This document shows, in pieces, positions 11,402-24,722 of a stretch of DNA of 64,000 nt. Positions within the stretch are counted from its first letter, which is position 1, and every line of letters starts with the position of its first letter. Under the pieces are notes generated by a model. The model did no database searches. It saw only the letters and a program-made list of their open reading frames with translations, and was not told the origin of the DNA. This stretch comes from Liriodendron chinense. Taxonomy: Eukaryota; Streptophyta; Magnoliopsida; Magnoliales; Magnoliaceae. The stretch spans positions 39,704 to 103,703 of the forward strand of contig PVNU02002791.1 in NCBI GenBank assembly GCA_003013855.2, written 5' to 3'. The position numbers and the translations under genes are program-made.

Positions 11402-14400
11402 TCAAGGGCTCGGATTGAACTTCTTTGTTTTGAACCCAAAATTCCCTCCCTTCTTCTCATCTTTCATACCAATGGAAATATACCTGCAAGGCTCTGCATC
11501 CTCTAACATCTGCACCACGGTTCTCATCGTTGGCCTTAACGCCAGAAGGTGGGCTGTGCAGAGAATGGCGATCCGCAGCACCCGAATGACATCTTCCTTC
11601 GATGCCTCCGGGATCCTTGGATCGACCAAGCCCAGCACACTCTCCCTGCTTGTCATCCTCGACGAAACCCAGTAGACAATGTCCTTGTTGTCGCCGAATT
11701 CAGGCTCGATGGGCCGCTTTCCAGTCACTAGCTCCATCAGAACGACACCAAAGCTATATACATCGCTCTTCTCAGTCACTTTGCAAGTGTATGCATATTC
11801 TTCAGAACAAAAAATTACAAGAAAAACAGATCAGTTGATGCATATATCATATCAATCAATCCAAACTGTTCAATTGGTGGACCATACACAGCCCAAAACT
11901 GCAAGGATCATATTCGGATCAATAATCTGTTGTTGGGTAGTCAGCAGAAGTTATCGGTCCGCGGTTGGATGGTTATGATCGTTCAATTGATGTAGTTTGT
12001 GTGCTCTGGTCCATTCAAGAAGTGAAATCTGTAACTGAAATCTCACCTGGGGCAATATACCCATGAGTCCCGGCGATCACATGCATCGAATCCTTGGCCC
12101 CAGTCACCTGCATGATCTTTGCGAGCCCAAAATCGGTGATCCGGGGCTTCAAGAACTCATCTAACAGTATGTTGCTCGACTTCACGTCTCAGTGTATGAT
12201 CGGCCGGTCGCATCCATGGTGCAGATACTCCAGCCCGTTGGCAGACCCCACCGCGATCTCATACCGGGTCCCCCAATCAAGATCCATCTTCTGGGACATG
12301 TGGAGCCAGTCCCACAAGCTCCCATTAGGCAAGTACTCATACACCAAGAGGCTGGAATCCTCACTGGTGATGCTGCAATACAGCTTCACCACATTCACAT
12401 GCCGGATTGAGCTCAGCGTCGTCACCTCGGCGTCAAATTCTGGTGAAATTTCTAATTGTTTCATCAGCATCGCTGAGCTGCTCCTCCGGCCGCTACTGCC
12501 GGAATCTGAATTCCATATGTGCTTCACAGCAAGCTCTTTCCCATTCCCTAAATCGACCCGATACACATTCCCCGACCCACCCTTCCCAATCAGATTCTCC
12601 CCCTTAATCGAATCCAGGATCTCTCGCTCAGTGAAGCTTAGAATCCGAAACGACTTCATGTCCCATGATTCTTTGATTGGGCGGTCACGATCGCTTCTCC
12701 GCTTCTTCACGAAGAGATAACAGCCCAGACTGACAATCAGGATGGATGCTCCGGCAAGGAAGCATGAAATCAGTGTTTTGAGCTTGCTGTTCTTATCATA
12801 ATCTGACAGACATCGCCAGAAATTCTGAATGTTCCGACTACACAGGCCAGGATTTCCGATGAAGCTACTGTTATAGGCCGCGATAGAAAAAGCGTCCGGT
12901 ATGGGGCCTGTTAGTCTGTTTTCTGATAGGTCTAGAAGGCTAAGCTTCAAAGATGAGAAGCTCGCCGGAATCTGACCCACGAGTCTGTTTTCTGAGATAT
13001 TCAATGAATTGAGGGATTGCATCGACCCCAAGCTCGCTGGAATCTGACCCGAGAGTGAATTTCTAGCGAAGTTGATTTCGTGGAGTGAAACGCAAGAAGC
13101 TAATGAGTCCGGAATGTCCCCGGAAAATGAATTCCCCTGTAACAACAAGTTGCTTAGCTTCTTTAATTCCCCGATGCCCGACAGAATCTCGCCGGAGAAT
13201 TCATTGTAGCTGGCATCGATCGAAACCAATGACGTGGCTTTCGAGATCTCCTGTGGCAATCCACCGAAGAATTTATTGTTCGAGATGAACAGCTGCCCGA
13301 GATTCCCTGCACTCGCGATGTCGGACGTCACTGGGCCATCGAAGCTGTTGAACTCGAGATCGATGATCTCTGCATTCGGTAGGCCCCACAGTCCAGCAGG
13401 TACTCTCCCTGAAAGTGAATTGTTGGTGACCCGGAAACGAACCAAGCTCTTGAAGGCTGCATAGCTTGCCGGAATCTCGCCGGAGAGGTGGTTGTTTAAG
13501 ATGAGGAGCTTCCTCATCTTGCCCTGCTTGCACATATTCGGTGGGATGGGGCCTTCCAAGAAGTTATCAGCGACATCGATGAAATTGAATTCAGCCCAAC
13601 TTCCAAGCTCCTGCGGAAGAGTCCCTGATAGCTTATTCGAATACAGAGAAAGGTTTACAAGGCGCTTGAAATTCTCAAATTCCGCTGGAATTCCACCCTC
13701 AAATCCATTATCGAAGAGTTGCAACGAGACGAGATTCGACAGGAACTTCAATTCTCCGAGATCACCTTCGAGATTGTTCTCGGACGCATCAAAAGATTCC
13801 AATTTGGAGAGATTTCCAAACCCGTTGGGAATCTTTCCGACGAGCTTATTCTTCCACAATTGCAGCTGCCAGAGGTTGGTGAGTTTCGCGATCTCCGACG
13901 GGATCACGCTGGTCAGATGATTGCTAGAGAATTCAAGGTTGACGAGGCCTATCAGATTGCCGATCGACGGTGGGATTTCTCCTTCGAGGCTGCAATTCGA
14001 CTGATATAGCCATGAAAGCTTGCTAAGACTTAGAACTTCGATCGGGAACGGACTGATATCAAATGATGGATTGTCGCCGAGGAGGAGAGAGGAGAGATTC
14101 GAAAGATTCCGGAGCGAATTGGACGGAAACGGGCCGGAGAATTCGTTTTGGGAGAGATTCAAGACCTGTAATTGGATGAGATTGGAGAAATCGGGGAGTG
14201 GTCCGGTGAAGTGATTGGATGCCAGATCCAAGTACTGTAACTTGGTGCAGTTTCGGAGATCGGGTTTGATGGGGCCCGAGAGGGAATTCGACCCGATCGC
14301 GAGTTTTCGAAGCGATGGAAGGTTGCAGATCGAATCGAGGGGGAGCGGTCCGGAGAGATTTTGGCCGGTGAGGTCGATCTCGGCGACGGATCCGAGTGGA

Positions 14401-14574
14401 TCGCAGGAGATGCCGATGAAGTTGCAGAGAAGGCGGTTGGATTGCCAAGAGAGGAGAGATGGAGGGTTGGAGAGCTGGGATTTGAAGTTGAGGAGGATGT
14501 GGAGGTCGGTGTCGGATCGGATGGTGGAGATGGAGGAGTGTGGTAACGTTTCGGGGATTATCGGGAGCCGACAT
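11402..14574 (-). pseudogene. HAIKU2/RLK7-like LRR receptor kinase, pseudogene copy
   Basis: Two exons mirror the intact gene at 40672-43902: exon 1 is 14574-12047, exon 2 is 11799-11402, and the intron is 247 bp with GT/AG borders at the same place in the APE codon. Two disabling lesions are visible. A 26-bp deletion in the signal-peptide region shifts the start codon at 14574 out of frame with the LRRs; the in-frame ATG upstream (14666) gives no hydrophobic leader. The HRD arginine codon CGA is TGA at 12191-12189, ending the protein inside the kinase domain just before the catalytic loop. Everything else is well preserved, including about 20 LRRs, the transmembrane segment, P-loop GKGGSGNVY, catalytic VKH lysine, DFG and the activation segment, so inactivation looks recent. 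A truncated LRR plus partial-kinase product is conceivable but would lack a leader. Confidence 0.93.
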
Positions 14575-17500
14575 TGCGAGTGTGAAATGTCGGAACGAAT
14601 TAGAGCTGATTTTCTTTCGATGGGAGATACAATGGAAGTAAAACAGATGTAGATGGGTGGCATCATAAGGCGGTTGTGGGGCCCACCCTTTTGCGTTCTT
14701 ACTGAGTGGGAGCTTCCAGCCGATTTTGTTGACCCTTTTAATTTTGTTTTGTCCTTTTAAAGTGACAGTAACGAGCCAGATGGAAATCTCTTAGAGATGA
14801 GGAACGTGGACACGTGTGCTTGTTGGAGCCCTTCATCAGGTGGGACCCACCGTTGAAATGACCTTCTCTAGAATTTGGAACAGTGGGACGCACTTGAGCA
14901 AAAGGAACGGACGCGGATTGCCTGTAGACCATGATCACCAGGGATATCCCTGGTGACCGGACTTTGTGGGCCCACCATGATGTATGTGTTTTATCCAGGC
15001 CGTCCATCCGTTTTTCAAGATTATTTTACGGTATGAAACAAAAAATGAGGTAGATCCAAAGCTCAAGTGGACCACGGAACAGGAAACAGTAGGGATGGAA
15101 TGAATTCCGTTGATAACTTTTAGGGGGCGCGTAAGTTCTGGATCAAGCTGTTTTACGTTATGAAGGTGTTGGATGGATGGCAAATAAACATCACTGTGGG
15201 CCCTAGCAAGGTTTCAACGGTGGGCATCATTTATCCCCACTGTTTTCCTGTGCTGTAGTCCACTTTAGCTTTGAATCTTTCTCTAATTTCTAGAACGGCA
15301 AATAAACATCACTGTGGCCCCAGCAAGGAAACTATTAAACCAACTAAATTGAATAATATATAGTTAGTAAATCACATCCCCAGAGTCAAATTCGTTTATT
15401 AGGAAAACTAACATTTGATTTGTAGATACTTCCTTCTAGAGGTCCGGTCATTACTGTCCATTTGTCTTAACCGTCCAGTAAATGTCCACCAATATAATAG
15501 TTAGATATCACATACACTTTATTTGTAATAATTTCTAGGCCTTAAAGTTTTTATAAGCGACTAATTGATACTATTTTAGAATATGATTTTTGATGCTCAG
15601 GACACTTAGAAATTGGGAAAGGCATATGTTCGGGGTAAAATTCTAACTTAACCAAACTGGTATATATAAGACCTCGGTGAACTATACCCGAGGTCACAAT
15701 GAGCCGAATAATTTGATTCAGCTAACTGACACTTGGAGGTTAGTTCAGATTTATCGATAGCTTGGATACAATGGGCCATTTCAGTAGTTAGACGGGGATA
15801 AAAGCAGCCGACCCTATCTCTTTTTCTGTTATGGAAAGTAGATATCACAGTCTCCAAAGAGCAAGAGTATTAGATCGGTTCCGAGATATCAGCCGAGATA
15901 TCAGCCATCGTTCTAGCCTAAGATACTTCTTCCAACTACTATAAAGGAAGGACGCACGTCTCGTTAAAGGGTAGACTAATTCTCAACATTGAATCGATCC
16001 CTTCTTACTGAAAGATTTACTGACTTAGGCATCAGAGGATTAACGGTCGAACGCCGACCACCTCTTAGCCTTTGATTCCATTTTGCAGGAGGAATCATCA
16101 AGATCCAAGCCGTTCAGTTTGATCGCCACTCAATTCCGATCAACCTGTAAGTGTGATTATCTTTACTTCATCTATTATGAAAAATCGGTAACAACAGCAT
16201 ACATATTGAAATGAAACTATTTCTAAGTTATGATCTCAAAATTAAATAGTTTTTACAATCCTTACCTCTGATTGGTAGACAATTTGTTGAGATAGGATCA
16301 TTGCATCTTTTTATTTCTAACTATTCAATAAATCTCTACCAATTCAATAGTTAGAGGAACAAATGAGTGCAATTTTTTTGTTCAAGATGCATCTCATCGA
16401 TCTCAATTCAACCATAAGGGTATATAAAGGGGTATAACTAGAACACTAATTATAAATGGAAAAGCAAAGTTAAAAGACTATTGTTGCATGATTGATTCTG
16501 GGGTCATCTTTCAAAGCTTAACTATAATGTCCCTCAATTTCATACATTAAGTCGACACATAAATCATAAAATAAATGGGTTAAATATTTAATTTTATGTT
16601 CAATAAACAAAACAAATCACTTAGTCACATGGCAAAGACTCTCTTGGTTGTGGGAGAGGTTGAATGATTGATTCTGGATTGGCCGCACATTCATTGCATC
16701 GGTCTATGGAATCATATGGTGAAAAGAGCTTAGATCTCATACAGATCTCTTGTCGTAGAGATTGGTTTGGGCACATCTGGTTGTATCATGTCTGATCTGC
16801 ATGGATTATGTGATCCCTAAGGCTAAAATATATTAGGACTCCAATTTTCATATCGATTTGACCATCGGATGGGCCACATCCATCGAATTAAATCTTAAAT
16901 ATTAATTTGTATATTTAGTTCTATGATGGATCATCGAAGACACCAGATCCAATCTATGCCATTTATATAAATTATGGGATGGATCTACACCAACATCCAG
17001 AATCTTAGATGGATTTGATCGTTTGGTGGGCCACGATGATCAAAGAGAATGGTTATTATCAAAACATGTCATGAAATGAATTGGATCTTGGATGACCTGA
17101 ATCTAAATGATTTGATTATACCATATAATTAGGGGATTTATAAGTTGATTGAATCAGAAAACATTTTGGAATCATCATCATCGAGTTACAGGTAAGTGAT
17201 CCCAACATGTTTTCTTTCCGTTAGAATTAAAAAATATTTGATGTGATTAATATGTTTGATGTGTTATTGCTGATTGATGTATGATTATTGAATATCTGAT
17301 TTGATTTATTACCATGGAAAACTATCTTGTGCTGAGTGATTGTATTGATGAATACATGGAATATGTATTGTCTCTATTGTGGAGAGACGTACGTGACAAA
17401 TAGTTTACGTTGATGCATTGATGATTGAGCATTCATCATTTGTATCACAATTCGTGCTAATTTCTAAATGCTCGCTTTAGATGATTTGTATACCCACTTC

Positions 17501-17785
17501 ATGCCAAGTTCCTAGGGGACCATCCCTAGATGCCTATTATATGTAGAAGCCTACCCAAAGGGTAGATGAGGGCCTTGCCCATGTCTATCAATATAGTAGA
17601 AACTTACCAAATCAAATGTGGGTTAATGGTTTTCCAACCCAAGGAAGTGGACGATTTTCCCACTTGATGTATCATTTACATTATTCGGGATTACATTGCA
17701 TGACATCCTTGCATTCATACCCATTCAAGCGTTTCTGTACTTTGTTGGTTATCCTATATTGTGTTGTGTTGTACTATTTCAATTT
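14575..17785. other. RLK pseudogene 5' flank with MITE and LTR remnants
   Basis: About 14930-15340 is a partial element of the CCGTCCATCC family (TGATGTATGTGTTTTATCC at its start) with an internal short repeat AAATAAACATCACTGTGG. About 15600-16160 looks like the R-U5 part of a Ty3 Tat/Ogre-type LTR: TATAAAGGAAGG, then the motif GACTTAGGCATCAGAGG and a TTTGCAGGAGG tail. 16161-17785 is AT-rich and not recognised. All of it recurs inverted in the right arm (39925-40290, 39070-39680, 36870-39070). Confidence 0.45.
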
Positions 17786-18517
17786 TAGCACGCATGAACC
17801 ATGCTGGGTTCTCTTAATAGGCTTGGCCAGCTTATGTTTGCTGATGAATAACCATACAGATGTGATCGAGGCTGAATTTTTAGTACAAGAATCGAAGAAT
17901 GTTGTCAAGCCAGTGGTTACCCACAGGAAACGTGGCCTTACTTAACTGAAGATGAACTTAATGCATTAAAATAGCTAAATTTATTATTTGGAACATGCAC
18001 TACTTAGCGTCTTCGACTCTGTTTCAAATTATTTACTTATTTAAAAGTTGGTTATTAATGTTCTTAAATTAATTTGCTGGATATGAAATATATGATGGTT
18101 ATGGATAATTTTTATTAGTAAGATCCTAAGTGGGTGGACCTAGTCGAGTTAATGAATGGTATTTTTTGGATGAAATTGGGTTGTTTGTGAACCTTGGAAG
18201 TGTATGTTTGTGAATGTTGGATATGTATGGATATGGGTGCTAATGTTGTATGTGAATGATGTGTTTTAGAAGAAACTTAGATCTCATATAACCTGTGCCT
18301 CTGAATAACTGTTTGACTCATTAGTTTAAGTACACTTAGTATATGAGCTTGGTCTGCAACTCAGGTCTGAGGGTGCACACTCTGTATTTGAATTACAGGG
18401 TGTGACATTAACTCATCGAATCAATATCAACGGTGCTTCAATTCGTCCGATATTTTTCTAGTTATTTTCAGCATTATTTATAGGCTCTATGTCATAACTA
18501 ATGTAAGTTATATTCAC
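17786..18517. other. Unrecognised AT-rich spacer
   Basis: This stretch lies just inside the left arm and is not shared with the right arm. It ends near ATTACAGGGTGTGACA at about 18395-18411, which resembles the 3' terminus of some Ty3 LTRs. No coding sequence or partner LTR is seen. Confidence 0.4.
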
Positions 18518-18862
18518 CTGCGAACCGTTCTTGTGAGAGATTTCTTAGGGCTCATCACACGTGATGTGTCCCTAAAATCTGAGTCGTCCATGTGATGCAG
18601 CACTTCGAAAAACCCCCAAGGCCTAAATTTCAACATGATCCAAAACTCTAATGGGCCATAGAAGAGAAAGAGAGGCAAATCAAGAGAGGAAATTGTTTCC
18701 ATTTTCTATTGCCCACCAAATTTGTGAACCAGGTTAAAAGTTGGGCACCGAGAGTTTTTGGAGTGCTGCATCACATGGATGGCTCAGATTTTAGGAACGC
18801 ATCACGTGTGATGAACCCTAAGAAATCTCTCACAAGTTCTCATGAGAGATGGTTTTCAGGTG
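18518..18862. mobile_element. Long-TIR foldback/MITE element
   Basis: The first ~100 bp (TTGTGAGAGATTTCTTAGGG, ATGTGATGCAGCACT) recur inverted in the last ~100 bp (AGTGCTGCATCACAT, CCCTAAGAAATCTCTCACAA), with CACCTG/CAGGTG at the extremes. The two halves can fold into a long hairpin around a short loop. It has no coding capacity, and I could not fix a target-site duplication. Confidence 0.75.
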
Positions 18863-18869
18863 AGCATTC

Positions 18870-18872
<3 letters not shown>

Positions 18873-18924
<52 letters not shown>
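18873..18924. repeat. (TG)n microsatellite
   Basis: About 26 uninterrupted TG units lie immediately downstream of the foldback element. Confidence 0.95.
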
Positions 18925-18926
<2 letters not shown>

Positions 18927-21240
18927 AGAAAATGGTACTATAAGGTTACTTCCCAGGAGGTCGACCTCTATGGGCCTCGTTTACACCCATTTTCGAAGTC
19001 TTGACGTAGATCGATAAAAGGCTGCCACGATTGATATTATGGGGGTTAGTATTGACAGAAATCTTATTCACACTTAGGAGTATCTTCGCTTGATCTTCCT
19101 TCAGCGTTATATATTTCATTATTAATGCGAAGGCACAGACACTTACGTATGCCTTTAGAAGAACAAATTGATGGATGTCATGCACGTGGTTGTGATTAAC
19201 GTGCCAATTAAGGAGACAACGTACCTAACATCTCTATAAAAGACCCACCAAGAGAACGTATCTTATCATATATCTGGTTGTGTTATATTCAATGGGGTCA
19301 TCTCTTATCATCCTTCCAAAATGAAAAATCTTTCCAAAGACGTTTGAAGAGTCTTTAGCGTTCAAGAAGATTCTGAATATTTAAATATCAAACCAATGTT
19401 CAAGTGAATCTAGCTATGGTTCAAACCTAAATTAAGAGGAAATGGTCCACTTGAGATTTTCTTTGCTTCATTTTTTGGACCAAGTCTTAAAATGTATTGA
19501 AAAAACAGATGGACAGCATGGATATACAACACATACATCAAGGTGAACCCCACCATCAAGGGCTCACCCACCAAGCTAACTGGGATTCGGTAATGACCCC
19601 ATACCAAGATTGTATCCATGGGCCCCACAATGATGTATGTGGTTTATCTATGCCATCTAATTCGCATCATTGGCCCACACAATGATATATGTATTTTATC
19701 CATGCCATCCATCCATTTTGCCAACTAATTTTAGGGTCGTATCCCCATAAATGAGGTGAATCCAAATCTTTAGTGAACCACGCCACAGAAAAGGTAGCGA
19801 TTGAATGCCCATCATAAAAATAATAATAATAAAAAATAAATAAAAATAAATAAAAACTTCCTAGACATATAATTGTGATAAATCCACTTTAGAGAATTTG
19901 CTGCTCCCAATACTCCTCTCTGATACCATATCAACCTACTTGCCCTGAAAGCCCAAGCCGTTAGAAGATGGTGCATCACTTTAGCGGGAGTTCAAGTAGC
20001 TTTTCCGAGCACCGAGTCACCGTCGAGTCCGATTCGGATTCCCCAGCAAGCTGTTACCCGGACCCCACCAAATCCGCTTCGGACGTCGGCAGGGTCACCA
20101 CGCAAGCCGCGTCCCTCGGGCTTTGATCCCATCGAGACTGTCGTCTGTCTGACGGATCCTGCTTCCATCCTCGATTCCTGCCCAGATCTGATATAAAAAA
20201 AAATAACTGCTTTTCTCCTTCCAAAGAATGTCTGTATGGTACTCCGGTGTTCTCAGAATACTATAACTTATAGTGCTTGGAGTTGTATTGGAACACTTAA
20301 ACTGTTTGATCCATTGATCTAGACGGTTCATTTCGTCGGTCGCACATTTTTGAATTACTATGAAAACAACACACTGATCTTTCAATTATAAAAATTTGAT
20401 CAATAGACTTTAATTTAATGTGGACGGTCAAGATCATTTACACAAAAATAAGTCCACTAAAAAATTTGATTCGTCTATTTGTTAGGAACTATCATGGATT
20501 ACTTATGATTCTAAAGAATCACTTTTTTGGGGAAACTTTAACAGTCCCATCCATGGCTTGGAAAATGGATGGCTATGAAAATAAGGACAAATCGAGGATA
20601 TATTGGATCATATGATAATTTGATTTTTGTATCGTCGCCCATGGAATATGTTATGGAGTTAATGGACGGTTCTGATCAATCTATTTACTGTCCAAGTAAA
20701 CTGACGCAACTAGGAGCATCATAACTTAGTAGTGCAATGAGAGCACTGGATCATTTTTTTTTATTAATAAATAATAATAATCCGATACGAAAGAAGAGCA
20801 TCTCGTCTCGATTCTCGTACTTATCATTTCAAGTTGGGAACTGCTCTGGTACATTCAGGAGGAGGAAAACTTTCTGTCCAACCATAATTTTGAGTCCAAT
20901 TTACCATCTTCTGAGAGAATCTGAACCATTAAAATAATAGGAACCACGATGAAGATCATTTGGAGTTAACAAAATTTCATTTTATTCAATTCTTTGATAT
21001 GTGTATGCTGTTTCATGCCATTGGTTATCTATTGACTTATGGTATATCTCGCGTTATAAACAGATACAAAGAATTTTTATTCCAAGTGATCTAGATGGTG
21101 GGGTCCACATTTTACATGGTACGGATTTTATTTATATGTGGCTTGTTAGTAGGAAGGATTGATTAGGGGAGGAGTTAGCCTCTTCCGGCTGTACCGGATC
21201 TCCACACGCATGTATAAGAAAGGTCATCTACACGTGGATT
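18925..21240. other. Spacer with repeat fragments, no gene
   Basis: About 19600-19740 is a broken CCATCC-family MITE with its TGATGTATGT motif twice. 19918-19990 looks like a TRIM fragment. The rest is anonymous intergenic sequence; the ORFs present are short and match nothing I recognise. Confidence 0.5.
19918..19990 (-). repeat. TRIM LTR fragment with primer-binding site
   Basis: On the minus strand a segment resembling the TRIM LTR at 54478-54553 (GCACCATCTTCTAACGGC, then a CAAGTAGGTTGATA end) runs straight into TGGTATCAGAG at 19928-19918. No second terminal repeat was found, so it is a fragment. Confidence 0.5.
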
Positions 21241-24202
21241 AGGGGCGGACGTGGGGCCCACATTTATGTATGTATTCTATATCCACTCCGTCCATCTGTT
21301 TTCCCAGATCATTTTAGATCATGATTCCAAAAATGAAGCAGATATAAATCTCAGGTGGACCATACTATAGGAAACAGTATTAATTGAACGTTCCACCATT
21401 AAAAGCTTCAAGGGCCCACCGTAATGTTTATTCTCCATCCAATACGTTGATAAAGTCACATAAACATGGATTAAGGGGCAAAATAATATCAGCCTGATTA
21501 CAAACTCCTGTAACCCATGAGAAGTTTTTAATGGTCAATCACCATTGTTTCCTATGGTATGGTCCACATGAGATTTTGATTGTTTCATTTTTTATCTGGT
21601 GCCCCAAAATGATCTGAAATAACGTATAGACGGATTGGATATAGAATACATATATCAAGGTGGGCCACACTTAAAGAGCCGCACCATCTTGGGTGGAGCC
21701 CGGGTCGCACCTATTCCACTCCCTACCTACACGCCACCACGTGGGAATTAAATCCAGCGCAACCAGTTCACAAAAACAAATGGAGGGACAAGAAAGCTGG
21801 GCCCAGATCTTCTAAGCCGTCTGTCGTTCTTCTAACAAAGTGATCTTTCTAACCAGCAGAACGGTCTGATTTTTTAACCAGGGCATCTAGACAATGGGCC
21901 CCATCTGATGGACGGCTTGGATCTCACTTCTCCAGCTCCCTCCCACACGTAGTAGCGTGTACATCAGATACCCAACACACTTGTGGTCTTCGGAAACCTC
22001 GCCTTATTAATAATACGGAAGGAAGCTTCTATTCTTAATTCAATAGCTAGCAGCTACCTTGGGAATAACTGCGGCTGTTGGAATTAATAGTATCCATTGC
22101 TCCAAATTGTACGACAATGTCTACTTAATCAACAGATAGGATCGCCCAATCAATCTGTTTTTTTGTGTTATGTGTTATCTATAGTGGGTCCCATGATTTG
22201 GACGGCTTAATTTCAGTTACAACGGCACACGCCAAAAATTTATGAGTGCATTTGTATGGATAATCAGGATTCTTGAGTCCAATTATTTCTAATTTAAATA
22301 AGGTTGTTTTATATTAGAAAAAAAAATAATTAAACAGTTGGACGACTGACCTGCTAAAGGTCTTCTATTTGTATTAGGTAAACTTACATATAGTCATGTA
22401 ATGAAAAGGACACTATATATGAGAGGTGCCACGTGTAACTGGTTGGACCACCGCTTTACTGTCTATAAAGCAGATAATGAGCGCGACTTGGCTGTGACCC
22501 GGAGCCAAGTGTGGATGAGACCCTAATTGTAGGGACTCACTTTAATGTAGGCATTGTGTATCCACGCACTTCATATGTTTCTCTATCTTATTTTAGGCCC
22601 TGATCCCAAAACTGTAGTAGATAAAAATTTCAAGTAAACTACACCACAAGAATCAGTGGTTAGTGGCCGTTAAAAACCTTTTGTGGACCACAACAGTTTT
22701 GGATCAATCTAATATTTGCTTTTTTTCCTTTCATCCATGCCTGTGTAACCTTATCAATAGGTTAGATGTCCACCGTTGCAGTGGACATTATGAACTTTTT
22801 AATGATGGGTGTTCAATTACTTTTGTTTCTTATAGTGTGGTCCACCTGAAATTTGTATCTACTTCTTTTTTGGGACCATGTTAATTTTGTTTCATGTAGT
22901 GTGGTTCACTTGAAGTTTGTATCTATTTCATTTTTTGGGACAATGTCCTCAAATAAGCTAGAAAAATTGATAGATAGTGTGGATATACCATGCATACATA
23001 AGAGGTGGGCCTACAGTTAGGGTCTCACCCACATCGCTAGTTCTAGGCCATAGCCAAGTCACGGTCGCAAATCAGAGTCAATGTGTCATGTGCATATGAC
23101 ATCCAATTTTCCAACCAGTTGGATCCACTCATCAGGTGGGCTACATGTGTACTTTAGATCAGATCAATGGCTGTTCATAATTTTGTGTGATGATGAATGG
23201 AGTGGCCTATTTTCAACTTAGGTTGTACTCGTGAGGAGGCCAACCTTTTCAATGGGTTTGATGTCATACACACATACATTTTTGACAAGATGCCCTCGTT
23301 GGAGGGAAACTTATGGTCCACCTAGTTGGACGTGAGGCCTGCTCATCGTTGAAAGAGAAATACTTTTACCTTCTGGAAGGGGTGGATGGATCGTAGGTAG
23401 GCTTTTTGAAATTAATTAAAAAGTGCAAGTGTTTTACAAATAACTGCTTAAAAATATAGTATTTGTAAATACCCATGTAAAAAGAATATACTTGTAAATT
23501 GCCACATCCACATCCTTAATTCATGATTATTATAAATATCATATTCTGTTGGGTTCCATGTAGTTATTAGTAAATTAAAGTAAATGAGTAATAAGTATTT
23601 ACTTTTGTATTTCCTCACAAATTGGATCGTAGTTACCATATTTATTTGGCAAAACTTCCTGAACACATCATGACGGACGTATCTTATCCATGTCATCCAT
23701 TTATTTTGTTAGATCATTTTAAGGCATGAGCCAAAAAATAGGGCAGCTAAAAATCTCAAGCGACCATATCAAAAGAAATTGTAGAAATAATGCAACTTAC
23801 TGTTGAACCCATTGTCTTCTATGGTGTGGTCCACTTGAGCTTTAGATTTACCTCATTTTTGAGCTCATGCGATTAAATGATCTAAGAAAATGAATGAAAG
23901 GCATAGATGTAGGAGACACATCATGGTGGGGCCCAGAGAGTTTTGGTTTTCACAAGATTTGAGTTTTGCTTGAACTTTGAAATGAAATTCTGCTAATAAA
24001 GATGAATTAACAATATATTTGCAGACTATATGTTTTCATATGGTTATTTGCAAATGCTGTATAATTGATGCAAAATCTATAAAAACTCCAAAATTTATAT
24101 TAGCTATGCATCATGAACTAAAAATAACAATTATTTAATCATTTAACTATTAGATCGATGGACGGTTAAAAATGAAAAATATCCAAATGACAGTATATAA
24201 AC
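21241..24202. repeat. Tandem duplication unit A
   Basis: This is colinear with 24225-27649 but clearly diverged. Shared order: a long-TIR MITE, CGCCACCACGTG, GCTGGGCCCAG and TTCTAAGCCGTCTG, a run near GGAAGCTTCTATT, a second MITE, a third MITE ending TGGTGGGGCCCA, and an AT-rich tail with TATATGTTTTC. Unit A keeps a ~60-bp stretch near 22730-22790 that unit B lacks. No coding sequence is seen. Confidence 0.85.
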
Positions 24203-24213
24203 GAGAGCGGATA

Positions 24214-24722
24214 AGGTGATACCCTGGACTCACCTAAGACGGTGCGGTCCTTACCGTGGGCCCACCTTGATGTATGTATTAAGTATCCACGCCGTCCATC
24301 CGTTTTTTCAGATCATTTCAGGTGATTATCCCAAAATAGAAGCAGATACAATTATCAGGTGGACAATACCATAAGAAACAGTGGTTATTGACCCTTAATG
24401 GGCCACATAAGCATTAGATCAATCTGATATTTGTTTTTCTCCTTCATCCATGCTTATGTGACATTATCAACAGATTGGATGGTAAATAAGCACTAAGGAA
24501 ACATTAGAGTACGCCCTAAGAAGTTTTTAATGGTAGGATGGTCAATCACCACTGTTTCTTATGGTATGGTCCACCTAATTATTGGATCTGCTTCATTTTT
24601 TGGATAATGCAATAAAACGATCTTGGAAAACGGATGGACGGATTGGATATAGTATGCATACATCAAAGTGGGCCACACTTAAAGAGCCGCATCATCTTGA
24701 GTGAAGCCCGGGTCGCACCCCT
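24214..24722. mobile_element. Long-TIR MITE, CCGTCCATCC family
   Basis: The start (GGTGATACCC, GACGGTGCGGTCC, TGATGTATGTATTAAG, CCGTCCATCCG) is repeated inverted at the end (GGTGCGACCCGGG, GATGATGCGGCTC, TGATGTATGCATAC, CCGTCCATCCG), giving inverted repeats of about 110 bp in a ~505-bp element. The equivalent in unit A is about 21241-21720. No transposase is encoded. Confidence 0.75.

Larger units (their letters stand above)
9855..17785. repeat. Left arm of the large inverted repeat
   Basis: About 7.9 kb is matched in reverse complement by 36870-45415. Landmarks run in mirrored order: the Harbinger-like MITE, the RLK 3' flank, both RLK exons and the intron, the 5' flank with a MITE remnant, an LTR remnant, and an AT-rich tail ending near TTGTACTATTTCAATTTT. 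The main length difference is a 594-bp segment present only in the right arm. Substitutions are spread throughout, so the arms are not kept identical. Confidence 0.93.

Noticed and set aside
12094..14652. Plus-strand ORFs up to 208 codons opposite the RLK pseudogene (mirrored at 40540-43178 opposite the intact copy)
   Set aside because: They are antisense shadows of well-defined receptor-kinase exons, have no recognisable domain, and appear in both copies only because the coding strand is conserved.
18709..18927. ORF ending in a Cys-Val run
   Set aside because: The run is the TG microsatellite and the rest is one arm of the foldback element.
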